DNA of 64,000 nt from Crossiella equi (GTDB taxonomy: Bacteria > Actinomycetota > Actinomycetes > Mycobacteriales > Pseudonocardiaceae), in contig NZ_JAGIOO010000001.1 in the NCBI RefSeq assembly GCF_017876755.1, positions 4,635,786 through 4,699,785 on the forward strand, written 5' to 3'. Numbering within the stretch: position 1 is the first letter of the stretch; each line of letters opens with the position of its first letter. Positions 32,614 through 40,352 of this stretch are shown here, piece by piece. The notes beneath the pieces were generated by a model. That model had not been told where the DNA came from. It was given only the letters and a program-made list of their open reading frames with translations, and made no database searches. Made by a program: the position numbers and the translations under genes.

Positions 32614-34028
32614 CGGACCACCTCCTCGATGAGGTCCTCGTCGGCCACCAGGTCCTGGGGCTCCGACAGGGGCAGGGACAGTTCGGCCGCCAGCACCTCG
32701 CGGCGGCTGGGCAGCAGGGTCACCGCGGCCACCGGGTCGGTCCCGGTGTGCGGGTTGCGGGCGTGCCGGGGCCAGTGGTGCCCGGCGACCTCCAGGTGCA
32801 GCCGGACCCCGGCGGGCAGCTCCACGCCGAGCGGGCCGAGCCGGATCTCGCACTCGACGGGGTGGCCGGGGGGCGCGGGGTGCCGCACGACGGCGTGTGC
32901 GAGCTGCGTCCGGCCGTCGGAGAGGCGGAGCACCCAGTCGTTGTCCGGGGTGTCCGCGCGCAGCCGGAGCCGGGCGGTGACCTCGCCCCGCAGCACACCG
33001 GCGGGCAGCGGTGCGGTGTGCAGCAGCGCCCGGTCCACGCGGCGCAGGTCCTGCGTGAGGTCGGCCAGCGGCGGACGGGACGGGAACGGGTCGGCCGGGT
33101 CCGCGGTGAACACCCCGCGCACCGTGGTCAGCGGGACCGTGCGCCCCGCGTCGGAGGGCCAGCGGCGCCAGCTCCCGGCGTGCAGCCAGGCGCCGTCGCC
33201 GGTCAGGCCGTCGAGGGCGGCGCGGGCGAAGGCGGCGTAGAGCGCGCCGACACGCTTGCCGCCGAGCACCGCGCCGGGGGCGTGCGCGTCCAGCAGGTGC
33301 CCCCACGGGCCGAGCACCAGCCGGGACGGCCCGCCCCAGGCCGCGGTCAGCTCGGCGGTGTCCGCGGCGAACGGGTCGTGGGTGCCGCCGACCGCGAGCA
33401 GCGGCGCGGTGCAGTCGGCCAGCCGGGACCACAGCTCACCTCGGCGCGGGGCCGCCCACAGCTCCGGCCAGCCCGGGGCGTCCACCAGCCCGTGCACCGG
33501 CAGCCGGGCGAGGTCGACCTCCACGGGCGGGCGGGGCACCTTCGTCCCGCCGTGCTCGGACCACCAGCCCACCCGGCAGGCCAGCCGGGCCGCCCCGCCC
33601 GGCTCGCGCGCGGTCTCGCCGAGGCCCATCGCGGGGACCGCCGCGATCACGCCCGCCACCGGCGCGGTGCGGGCGGCCGCGGCGGCGAGCGCGGAGTAGG
33701 CGCCGTAGGAGGAGCCGACCAGGAGCACCCGGCCGTCGCAGAAGGGCTGGGCGTGCACCCAGTCGAGCAGCCGGGCCCCGTCCGAGGCCTCCGAGAGGTA
33801 GGGCCGGAAGGTGCCGCCGGAGGCGAATCTGCCCCGGGAATCGGCCGTTACGCAGGCAAAACCAAGTTTTGCCCATTTTTTTGCCTGGGATGTGTTTGCG
33901 CCCTGGCCGTACGGGGAAGACAGAACTACCACCGGAGAACGCTCGCGCTCGGGAGAGTGGAACACGGTGGCAGCGAGGGGCACCTCGTCCGCGGCGGGGA
34001 CGAGGTGCCCCTCGATTTTTGTGCTCAC
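32610..34028 (-). CDS. CocE/NonD-type alpha/beta hydrolase in the RiPP operon
   Basis: A 472-aa S15-type serine hydrolase. The nucleophile elbow is GSSYG (Ser107), the acid Asp218 is in GGTHDPF and His244 in GPWGHL, so the triad is complete. The C-terminal jelly-roll domain of CocE/NonD enzymes follows from about residue 290. It has no signal peptide. Set between the leader-binding partner and YcaO with GTGA overlaps on both sides, it probably cleaves leader from core or hydrolyses an ester or amide during maturation. This is unusual; most YcaO operons use other peptidases. Confidence 0.85.
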   Translation of the reverse strand: MSTKIEGHLVPAADEVPLAATVFHSPERERSPVVVLSSPYGQGANTSQAKKWAKLGFACVTADSRGRFASGGTFRPYLSEASDGARLLDWVHAQPFCDGRVLLVGSSYGAYSALAAAAARTAPVAGVIAAVPAMGLGETAREPGGAARLACRVGWWSEHGGTKVPRPPVEVDLARLPVHGLVDAPGWPELWAAPRRGELWSRLADCTAPLLAVGGTHDPFAADTAELTAAWGGPSRLVLGPWGHLLDAHAPGAVLGGKRVGALYAAFARAALDGLTGDGAWLHAGSWRRWPSDAGRTVPLTTVRGVFTADPADPFPSRPPLADLTQDLRRVDRALLHTAPLPAGVLRGEVTARLRLRADTPDNDWVLRLSDGRTQLAHAVVRHPAPPGHPVECEIRLGPLGVELPAGVRLHLEVAGHHWPRHARNPHTGTDPVAAVTLLPSRREVLAAELSLPLSEPQDLVADEDLIEEVVR

Positions 34029-34807
34029 GCGGCGCACTCCGGGACCGGCAGCACGGGGTGGTCGGCGACCGCCCCGGTGTCCAGGTCCAGCACGCGCAGC
34101 CGCCGGTTCGCGGGCAGTGCCCCGCTGATCAGGGGGCCGTCCTCGCGGGGTTGGTCCCCCAGCGCCCAGACCCGCAGGTCCAAAGCGGCGTGGGCCAGCA
34201 CGAGACGCAGGTCGGCGGCGGTGAACCGCTCCTCGCCGGTGATCACCTCGTGGCCCGCCCAGTAGGCGGCCAGGTGCCGGTGCCCGGACTGGGCGGCGGC
34301 CAGCCTGCGCAGCCGGACGTCGCGGTGCCGCACGTCGGTGGCCTTCGCGGCGACCGGCTCCAGCAGCGCGTGCCTGCCCTCGCGGCTGACCCGCTGCCAG
34401 GCGACGCCCTGCGCGGGCAGGTCGTCCAGCCCGGTCCACCACTCCGGCGCGGGGCCGTCGGCCAGCGCGCAGACCGCGGTGAGGCCGGGCTCGGGGCTGG
34501 TCACGAACCTCGGCTCGGCACCGTGCTCGGCCAGCAGCTCGGCGTACGGCCCGGTCAGGTGCGGCTCGCCGAGCAGGCCGACCAGCGCGCGCTCGCGCGG
34601 CCAGCCGCGGCGGCGGCCCAGGAACCCGGCCTCGGCGAACGCGGCCAGCGCCTCGGGCTCGCCGTCGCCGGTGGTCAGGGTGGCTCGGACGGCGGTGAGC
34701 GCCTCCTCAGGCAGCTCGACCCCGAGCACCTCCCCGGCCGGGGACCGCAGCACGGTCCCGCCGTCGGGCAGCTCGAACAGCACGGCCCCCGGTGTCAGCT
34801 GGCTCAT
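34025..34807 (-). CDS. E1-like/RRE-type leader-binding partner of YcaO
   Basis: A 260-aa protein. The N-terminus (MSQLTPGAVLFELPDGGTVL, then a short helical stretch to about residue 60) fits a winged-helix RiPP recognition element. The rest (TGPYAELLAEHGAEPRFVTS, later AWQRVSREGRHALLEPV) follows the outline of the ThiF-like partner proteins of azole RiPP clusters, but no GxGxxG nucleotide motif or CxxC zinc pairs are seen, so it looks reduced. It would bind the leader and present it to YcaO. The ATG at 34807 has GGGAGGG upstream; the stop overlaps the hydrolase start (GTGA). Confidence 0.6.
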   Translation of the reverse strand: MSQLTPGAVLFELPDGGTVLRSPAGEVLGVELPEEALTAVRATLTTGDGEPEALAAFAEAGFLGRRRGWPRERALVGLLGEPHLTGPYAELLAEHGAEPRFVTSPEPGLTAVCALADGPAPEWWTGLDDLPAQGVAWQRVSREGRHALLEPVAAKATDVRHRDVRLRRLAAAQSGHRHLAAYWAGHEVITGEERFTAADLRLVLAHAALDLRVWALGDQPREDGPLISGALPANRRLRVLDLDTGAVADHPVLPVPECAA

Positions 34808-34827
34808 CTCACCCTCCCGAGCGAGGC

Positions 34828-34860
34828 GGTGGCCGCCGCACCCAGCGTGCGGCGGCCACC
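34828..34860 (-). terminator. attenuator hairpin between precursor and biosynthetic genes
   Basis: A perfect 13-bp hairpin (arms 34828-34840 and 34848-34860) fills the 70-bp gap between the precursor stop and the partner gene. RiPP operons often place a partial terminator here so that much more precursor than enzyme is made. Confidence 0.6.
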
Positions 34861-34877
34861 TGGTGGTCACTCGATCG

Positions 34878-34982
34878 TCAGTCCTGGTCGTCGAACGGGT
34901 TCTCGACCAGGGCGTTGCTGTGCGACGCCGAGTTGTGCGGCAGCTCTCGCTCGGCCTCGACGCGCACGAACACCTTGTCCAT
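34878..34982 (-). CDS. 34-aa RiPP precursor peptide
   Basis: A short gene, ATG at 34982 to TGA at 34878, with GGAGGTG 7 bases upstream, the best ribosome-binding site of the operon. The N-terminal half (MDKVFVRVEAE) alternates hydrophobic and charged residues and would form the beta-strand that RRE domains bind. Around residues 16-23 is the segment HNSASHSN with all three serines and both histidines, and the C-terminus is acidic (NPFDDQD). There is no Cys or Thr, so any azoles must come from Ser18, Ser20 and Ser22. It is directly upstream of the partner, hydrolase, ycaO and sagB genes. Confidence 0.82.
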   Translation of the reverse strand: MDKVFVRVEAERELPHNSASHSNALVENPFDDQD

Positions 34983-35006
34983 CCGTGTTCACCTCCACAT
35001 CAGATC

Positions 35007-35056
35007 GGTTGACCATCAACCTCTTCATGCCTATCACAAATGAAAGTCATTCCCAA
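35007..35056. promoter_or_regulatory. divergent promoters of the RiPP operon and exporter, with operator-like site
   Basis: Plus strand: TTGACC (35009-35014), a 17-bp spacer and TATCAC (35032-35037) point to transcription of the exporter from about 35044. Minus strand: TTGGGA (35056-35051), 17 bp and TAGGCA (35033-35028) would drive the precursor. The 15-bp ATGAAAGTCATTCCC (35040-35054) covers the plus start site and the minus spacer, the right place for a repressor of both. A GGTTGA-cca-TCAACC dyad lies at 35007-35021. Resemblance to the actinobacterial Zur box (TGAAAATGATTTTCA) is partial. Confidence 0.45.
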
Positions 35057-35101
35057 TAGTCTTCTCGCGCCCGCACTGACATGCGCTTTTTCGCATGGGA
35101 T

Positions 35102-35116
35102 ATGACAACCGTTTCC
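35102..35116 (+). promoter_or_regulatory. second copy of the 15-bp motif before the exporter gene
   Basis: ATGACAACCGTTTCC, 12 of 15 identical to the minus-strand copy before the binding-protein gene at 40189-40203. It also contains an alternative in-frame ATG of the exporter gene, so it could in part be coding sequence. Confidence 0.3.
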
Positions 35117-35131
35117 AGTTACGCTGCCGGG

Positions 35132-36373
35132 ATGACGGTTCTGGAAGCCCCGCCGCGCAAGGACCCGGACTTCCGCCGGTACCTGTGCGCGCGGGTGGTG
35201 TCGGTGGCGGGTTCGCTGGTCACCGTGGTCGCGCTGCCGGTGCTGGTGTACCGGCTGACCGGGAGCGCGGCCTGGACCGCGGCGGTGGCCGCCGCCGAGG
35301 CGCTGCCGTACCTGCTGTTCGGGCTGCTCGCGGGCGCGCTGGCCGACCGGGTGGACCGGCGGCGGCTGATGATCGCGGTGGACCTGGTGAACGCCCTGGT
35401 CATCGCCAGCGTGCCGTTGCTCTGGCTACTGGAGGCGCTCACGCCCTGGCAGGTGGTGGCGGTCGCGTTCGTCTCGCAGAGCCTGTTCGTGCTCTTCGAC
35501 TCGGCCAACTTCGGCGCCCTGCCCGCGCTGGTCGGCAAGGAGCGCATCACGAGCGCGTACGCGACCGTCTTCGGCGCCACGACGGTCGTGGAGATGCTCG
35601 TCCCGCCCCTGGCCACGCTGGCTGTGACGGTTGTCTCACCGGCCCCGATGCTGGCCGTGGACGCCCTCACCTACGCGGTCTCGGCCCTGCTGCTGCGGGC
35701 GATCACCCGGCCGCTGTCCGAGCCGGACCGGGCCGGGCGGCCGCGCTCGCTGGGCGACATCCGCGCGGACGTGCGGGCCGGGCTGGGCTTCCTGTGGCGG
35801 CAGCCGACCGTGCGCACGCTGACGCTGGTCGGGGCCACGCACTCGGCGGCGGGCGGGGCCTGGGTGGCCATGGTGGTGCCCTGGGCGGACCGCTCGCTCG
35901 GGGTCACCCCCAGCGGGGACGCCCGGCTCGCGGTGCTGATGAGCTGCTGGGCGGTCGGCGCGCTGATCGCCTCGAAGCTGACCCCGGTGCTCACCCGGAG
36001 GCTGGGCGCGGCCCGGCTCGCGCTGCGTGCGCTGCCCACCTCGCTGCTGTGCGGGCTGGCGGTGGTGTTCAGCTCGTACTGGCTGTTCGGCGCGCTGGCG
36101 GCGGTGGCCTGGGGCGCGGCGTACACCACGGTGGTGATCAACTCGATCACCTACCGGCAGCAGGTCACCCCGCCCGAGCTGCAGGGCCGGGTGAACACCA
36201 CCGCGCGCATGCTGTCCTGGGGCGTGGGCAACCCGCTCGGCGCCGCGCTCGCGGGCACGGTCGCGGTGGCGGTCAGCCCGGCCGCGGGACTCGCCGCCTC
36301 GGTCGCCGTGCTGGCCGTCGGGGTCGTGCTGGCGTGGTGCTCGCCGCTGCGGGCTCAGAGCACGGTGTCGTAG
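35132..36373 (+). CDS. EntS-like MFS exporter
   Basis: A 413-aa, 12-helix transporter of the MFS_3 group that includes the enterobactin exporter EntS. The N-terminus is MTVLEAPPRKDPDFRRYLCA, the loop 2-3 motif is GALADRVDRRRLM, and a related LARRLG-type loop (TRRLGAARLALRAL) marks the second half. It probably exports the peptide product of the divergent RiPP operon. The ATG at 35132 gives the family start; an in-frame ATG at 35102 is possible. Its end overlaps the end of the converging ABC ATPase gene by 19 bases. Confidence 0.82.
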   Translation: MTVLEAPPRKDPDFRRYLCARVVSVAGSLVTVVALPVLVYRLTGSAAWTAAVAAAEALPYLLFGLLAGALADRVDRRRLMIAVDLVNALVIASVPLLWLLEALTPWQVVAVAFVSQSLFVLFDSANFGALPALVGKERITSAYATVFGATTVVEMLVPPLATLAVTVVSPAPMLAVDALTYAVSALLLRAITRPLSEPDRAGRPRSLGDIRADVRAGLGFLWRQPTVRTLTLVGATHSAAGGAWVAMVVPWADRSLGVTPSGDARLAVLMSCWAVGALIASKLTPVLTRRLGAARLALRALPTSLLCGLAVVFSSYWLFGALAAVAWGAAYTTVVINSITYRQQVTPPELQGRVNTTARMLSWGVGNPLGAALAGTVAVAVSPAAGLAASVAVLAVGVVLAWCSPLRAQSTVS

Positions 36374-37137
36374 GCGCAGGCCGGGCGGCCGGTCCGGTCG
36401 TCGCGCCAGACCCGGCCGCGCACGCCGAACACACCCGCCAGCAGCTCCTCGTCCACCACCTCGGCCGCCGGGCCGTCCGCGTGCACCACCCCGTCCTTGA
36501 GCGCCAGGACGCGGTCGGCGTAGCGGGCGGCCTGGGCCAGGTCGTGCAGCACGGTCACCACGGTCAGGCCGCGCTCGGCGCGCAGCCGGGCGACCAGTTC
36601 CAGCACCTCCAGCTGGTGGCGCACGTCCAGGTAGGTGGTCGGCTCGTCCAGCAGCAGCACCGGGGCGTCCTGGGCCAGCGCGAGGGCCAGCCGCACACGC
36701 TGCCGCTCGCCGCCGGAGAGCCGGTCCACCGCCGCGTCCGCGTAGTTCTCGACACCGGTGTCGGCCAGTGCCCGGCGCACCTGGTCGTCGTCCCCGGCCC
36801 GCAGCATGCCCAGCGGGCCGCGCACCGCGTACCGGCCCTGGCGCACCAGCTGGCGCACGGTCAGGCCGGGCACGGCGGGCATGGCCTGGGGCAGCACCGC
36901 GATCCGCCGGGCCACCTCGCGGCGGCCGAGGCTGTGCAGCGGCTCCCGGCCCAGGTGCACCAGGCCCTCGTCCGGCTCGTGCAGCCCGGCCAGCACGCGC
37001 AGCAGCGTGCTCTTGCCGCAGCCGTTGCGGCCGACCAGCGCCAGCCACTGGCCGTCCGCCACCGTGAGGTCCACTGTGGACAGAATCGTGCGGTCGCCGA
37101 ACCGGACCGTGAGCCCGGTCCCCGAGATCGAGCTCAT
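36355..37137 (-). CDS. metallophore ABC importer ATPase
   Basis: A 260-aa FepC/FecE-type ATPase. Walker A is GRNGCGKST (about residues 37-45), the signature is LSGGERQRVRLA, Walker B is VLLLDEPTTYLDVRHQ, and the H-loop histidine lies in TVLHDLAQAARY. The DLA-QAARYADR ending is typical for siderophore and B12 importers. Its ATG overlaps the stop of the upstream permease (ATGA). It completes the operon SBP-permease-permease-ATPase and energises uptake of a metal complex. Confidence 0.92.
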   Translation of the reverse strand: MSSISGTGLTVRFGDRTILSTVDLTVADGQWLALVGRNGCGKSTLLRVLAGLHEPDEGLVHLGREPLHSLGRREVARRIAVLPQAMPAVPGLTVRQLVRQGRYAVRGPLGMLRAGDDDQVRRALADTGVENYADAAVDRLSGGERQRVRLALALAQDAPVLLLDEPTTYLDVRHQLEVLELVARLRAERGLTVVTVLHDLAQAARYADRVLALKDGVVHADGPAAEVVDEELLAGVFGVRGRVWRDDRTGRPACAYDTVL

Positions 37138-38153
37138 GAACTGTCCCTCCCCGCCAGCGCGCTGGAGTACCGGCGCGCGACCACGATCAACACCACCGCA
37201 CCGGCCAGCGCGGTCACCGCGCCGACCGGGATGCCCAGTCGCTGGCTGCCCACCATCGGGACCAGCGCGGTCAGGTTCTGGGCCAGGAAGTCCGCGCCGG
37301 TCACGCACACCGCACCGGCCAGCGCGGCGGCGGGCAGCAGCAGCCGGTGCTCGGCCCCGGCCAGCGCCCGCGCGGCGTGCGGGGCGAGCAGTCCGACGAA
37401 GGCCACCGCGCCGACCGCGCCGACCGCCGCTGCCGTGGCCAGCACCGCGCCGAGCAGCGCGAACACCCGCCACGGGGTGACCGCGAGCCCGAGGCCGCGC
37501 GCGTGGTCGTCGTCCACCGCGAGCAGATCCAGGGCGGGCCCGACCAGCAGGAACAGCAGCAGCACCACCAGCAGCCACGGCCACAGCGCGTGCCAGTGCT
37601 CCCAGGTGCGCGCGTTGATCGTGCCGACCAGCCAGCGCGCCGCCGCGCCCGCGAGCTGCGGCCGGGCGGTGAGCAGGACCAGCGACAGCCCGGCGAGCAC
37701 GGCCGAGACCATCACGCCCAGCACCACCAGCCGCATCGGGTCCGCGCCCACCCGGCCCGCGACCAGCCACAGCGAGGCACCGCCGACCACCCCGCCCAGC
37801 ACCGCGAGCGCGGTGAGCGCGGCCGGGAGGTCGGCCAGCCCGGCGACGGTGGCCGCCACGGCCCCGAGCACCGCGCCGGAGCCGACCCCGGTGACCTCGG
37901 GCGAGGCCATCGGGTTGCGCAGCACGGCCTGGAGCACCACCCCGGCCAGGCCGAGGCAGGCGCCGGTGCCGATCGCGATCAGCGTCCGGGGCAGCCGCAG
38001 CTCGTGCACGATGAGCAGCTGGGTCTCCGTGCCCTCGCCGAACAGCGCCCGCAGCGCGGTCAGCGGGCCGAGCGAGCTGCCCGAGACGAGCTCGGCGAGC
38101 GAGCTGGCCGCCAGCAGCACCACCAGGACCGGGAGTGCGAACCGTCGGGTCAT
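37134..38153 (-). CDS. metallophore ABC importer permease (FepG type)
   Basis: A 339-aa FecCD-family permease with about nine or ten membrane helices. LRLPRTLIAIGTGACLGLAG, VLRNPMASPEVTGVGSGAVLG and VAFVGLLAPHAARALAG are the conserved coupling and pore segments. It forms a heterodimer with the next permease. Start and stop overlap neighbours by four bases (ATGA), as throughout this operon. Confidence 0.92.
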   Translation of the reverse strand: MTRRFALPVLVVLLAASSLAELVSGSSLGPLTALRALFGEGTETQLLIVHELRLPRTLIAIGTGACLGLAGVVLQAVLRNPMASPEVTGVGSGAVLGAVAATVAGLADLPAALTALAVLGGVVGGASLWLVAGRVGADPMRLVVLGVMVSAVLAGLSLVLLTARPQLAGAAARWLVGTINARTWEHWHALWPWLLVVLLLFLLVGPALDLLAVDDDHARGLGLAVTPWRVFALLGAVLATAAAVGAVGAVAFVGLLAPHAARALAGAEHRLLLPAAALAGAVCVTGADFLAQNLTALVPMVGSQRLGIPVGAVTALAGAVVLIVVARRYSSALAGRDSS

Positions 38154-39133
38154 CCCAGAGCCTCCCTGGAGCGCCGGAACATCAGCAGCGCGCCGAGCAG
38201 CACCGCGACCACGGCGGTCAGCCCGCCCACCGGCAGCTCCACCGGGTACAGCACGGTGCGCGCGAGCAGGTCGGCCAGCACCACCAGCAGCGCGCCGAAC
38301 AGCGCGGACCAGCCCAGCCAGACCCGGGCGTCCGCACCGGGCCGCAGCCGCCGGGCCAGCTGCGGGCCGAGGAAGCCCACCCAGGCGATGGGCCCGGCCG
38401 GGCCGACCGCGATCGCGACCAGCACGCACGCCAGCACCAGCACGGCCAGCCGCGCCCGTCCGGCCCGCAGGCCGAGCGCGGACGCGGTGTCGTCACCCAG
38501 GCGGAGCAGGCCGAGCGCGGGCACCGAGAGCAGTGCCAGGGGCAGCGCGGCCAGCAGGCCCGGGGCGGCGAAGGCCACGGTGTCCCAGGTGGTGCCGGTG
38601 AGCGAGCCGAGCAGGTAGCGGAAGAGCACGCCCTGGTCGCGCGAGTCCGACAGCGACAGCGCGGTGAACATGACGGCCTGCAGCGCGGCGCTGACCGCGG
38701 CGCCGATCAGCAGCACGGCGGCCGGGCCGACGGCGCTGCGCGCGGCCAGCAGGGTCAGCAGCCCGCCGACCACCGCGCCGAACAGCGCGGGCACCAGCGG
38801 GGCGCCCGGCACCGGCACCGCCCAGACCACGGTGATGGCCACCGCGGCCGAGGCCCCGCTGGACACCCCGAGCAGCTCGGGCACGGCCAGCGGGTTGCGC
38901 AGGGACTCCTGGAGCAGCAGCCCGGCCGCGCCCAGCGCCGCGCCCGCGCACAGCGCGAGCAGCAGCCTCGGCGCGCGCAGCAGCACCACCACGGCGTGCT
39001 CCAGGTCGGTCTCCCCGGCGAACGCGGCCGCCAGCCGGTTCACGCCGACCAAGGGCTCGCCCAGGCACAGCGAGGCCGTGCCGACGGCGAGCAGCGCCAG
39101 GACGGCGACCGGCAGGGCGGTGTACCGCCTCAC
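38150..39133 (-). CDS. metallophore ABC importer permease (FepD type)
   Basis: A 327-aa FecCD-family permease. LRAPRLLLALCAGAALGAAG, QESLRNPLAVPELLGVSSGA and GPIAWVGFLGPQLARRL match the family. The GTG at 39133 overlaps the stop of the binding-protein gene (GTGA); a longer frame upstream lies inside that gene and is not used. It partners the FepG-type subunit downstream. Confidence 0.92.
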   Translation of the reverse strand: MRRYTALPVAVLALLAVGTASLCLGEPLVGVNRLAAAFAGETDLEHAVVVLLRAPRLLLALCAGAALGAAGLLLQESLRNPLAVPELLGVSSGASAAVAITVVWAVPVPGAPLVPALFGAVVGGLLTLLAARSAVGPAAVLLIGAAVSAALQAVMFTALSLSDSRDQGVLFRYLLGSLTGTTWDTVAFAAPGLLAALPLALLSVPALGLLRLGDDTASALGLRAGRARLAVLVLACVLVAIAVGPAGPIAWVGFLGPQLARRLRPGADARVWLGWSALFGALLVVLADLLARTVLYPVELPVGGLTAVVAVLLGALLMFRRSREALG

Positions 39134-40152
39134 GCCGCCGGTGCCTGCGCGACCTTGGCCAGCGCCTCCTCGACGAGCGCGCCGAGGCTGCGGGTGCCCC
39201 GTCCGGAGCCCCACAGCTTGGGCACCACCTCGTGCACCTGACCGTCACGCACGGCCTTCACCTGCTTCCACACCGGGTTGTCGGCGAGTTGTTCGGACAA
39301 CTTGCGGTCCGCACTGGAGAAGACCAAGGAGTACACGAAGATCACGTTCGGCTGCTTGGCGAGGATCTCCTCGACGCTGTAGGTGCTCGCGGTGTCGGCG
39401 TTGGTGCTCTTGGCCGGGAACGGGTAACCGAACAGCTGGCCCAGCAGCTTGCCGGTCAGCGACTCGGTGGTGTCCACGCCGATGGAGTCCGCGCTGCCGA
39501 ACATGAGCAGCACGGTCCGCTTGTCCAGCCCCTTCTCCCGGCTGGTCTTCACCGCACCGGCCAGGGTGGTGCGGAACTTGGTCTCGGCGGCCAGCGCCTG
39601 CTCGGTGCGGCCGGTGAGCGCGCCGAGGTTGCGCAGGTAGCCGACGGACTGCTCCCAGGTCGTCGGGTTGACCGTCCACAGTGGAGCGTTGAACTTGGCG
39701 ACCGCAGGCCGCAGGCCGTCGTGCACCCCGGCCAGGCCGATCACCAGGTCCGGGCGCAGCGCACCGACCGCCTCAACGTCCTCCTGCCCGAAACTGCCCG
39801 GGATGACCGGTACGGACTTGCCCGCCTCGCCCGCGAGCTGGGGCAGCGCGAGCAGCACCGCGTTGGAGGTGCCCGCCGGTTTCAGCCCGAGCTCGGTGAG
39901 CGCGTCATCACACAATCCGGTGAGGCAGACGATGCGCTCCGGCACCTTCGGCAGGGTGACCGCCTGTCCGGTCGGATCGGTGACGCTGAGCGAGGGGGCC
40001 AGCGGCGCCGCAGTGACCGGAATGTCCGCCGCGCCCGCCCCGGCCGTACCCGTGGGAGCGGTTGCCGGTGGCGCCGAGGTGCACGACGCGACCAACGCGG
40101 CCGAGGCCGTCACCAGGCTGAGCAGGGCGAGCTGGGCGCACGAGCGGCGCAC
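39130..40152 (-). CDS. metallophore-binding lipoprotein
   Basis: A 340-aa PF01497-type periplasmic-binding-fold lipoprotein. The signal peptide MRRSCAQLALLSLVTASAAL ends in the lipobox VASC. VPERIVCLTGLCDDALTELG begins the first lobe, LRPDLVIGLAG is the usual strand-turn, and the second lobe has EEILAKQPNVIFVYS. It catches a metal complex outside the membrane for the FecCD-type importer. The GTG at 40152 has GGAGGTG upstream; an in-frame ATG at 40203 would give too long an N-region. A 15-bp motif shared with the RiPP/exporter promoter lies 37 bp upstream. Confidence 0.9.
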   Translation of the reverse strand: MRRSCAQLALLSLVTASAALVASCTSAPPATAPTGTAGAGAADIPVTAAPLAPSLSVTDPTGQAVTLPKVPERIVCLTGLCDDALTELGLKPAGTSNAVLLALPQLAGEAGKSVPVIPGSFGQEDVEAVGALRPDLVIGLAGVHDGLRPAVAKFNAPLWTVNPTTWEQSVGYLRNLGALTGRTEQALAAETKFRTTLAGAVKTSREKGLDKRTVLLMFGSADSIGVDTTESLTGKLLGQLFGYPFPAKSTNADTASTYSVEEILAKQPNVIFVYSLVFSSADRKLSEQLADNPVWKQVKAVRDGQVHEVVPKLWGSGRGTRSLGALVEEALAKVAQAPAA

Positions 40153-40188
40153 GGGCCACCTCCGGTGGGGTACGAAGTCAAGCAAGAC

Positions 40189-40203
40189 GATAACGGTTTT
40201 CAT
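40189..40203 (-). promoter_or_regulatory. operator-like 15-bp motif before the importer operon
   Basis: ATGAAAACCGTTATC on the minus strand. Together with the copies at 35040-35054 and 35102-35116 it defines ATGAmArYCrTThYC. It resembles a Zur-type box (TGAAAATGATTTTCA) at about 10-11 of 15 positions. Its place just upstream of the ribosome-binding site suits repression by metal. Confidence 0.4.
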
Positions 40204-40352
40204 CTTGCCTGAGTTGGGGGCCGACCAAGAGGTGTGCGTCGTCACGATCGCTTAACACCACGCTTGGTGAAGACCACTGTTGGCGGAGCCGCTCGTCGCA
40301 CTCGGCGACCGCGCTATGACCCACCGGTGGCCGAGCACGGACTGTGGCGCCG

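Noticed and set aside
34878..34982. Lanthipeptide, thiopeptide, lasso or graspetide precursor
   Set aside because: No Cys or Thr in the peptide and no matching synthetase genes nearby; the YcaO and SagB genes point to azol(in)e chemistry.
35040..35105. 21-codon upstream reading frame before the exporter gene, ending in an ATGA overlap with an alternative exporter start
   Set aside because: No ribosome-binding site, and the ATG would lie before the predicted transcription start. It coincides with the operator-like motif, which explains it better.
34983..35131. IdeR/DtxR iron box at the RiPP/exporter promoter
   Set aside because: No match to the TTAGGTTAGGCTAACCTAA pattern was seen; the motif present is closer to a Fur/Zur-type sequence.
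35095..38601. Very long open frame (over 1,100 codons) on the plus strand
   Set aside because: It runs through the MFS gene in another frame and antisense to the ABC importer genes. Such frames are common in high-GC DNA; composition is Arg/Gly/Pro-rich with no domain.
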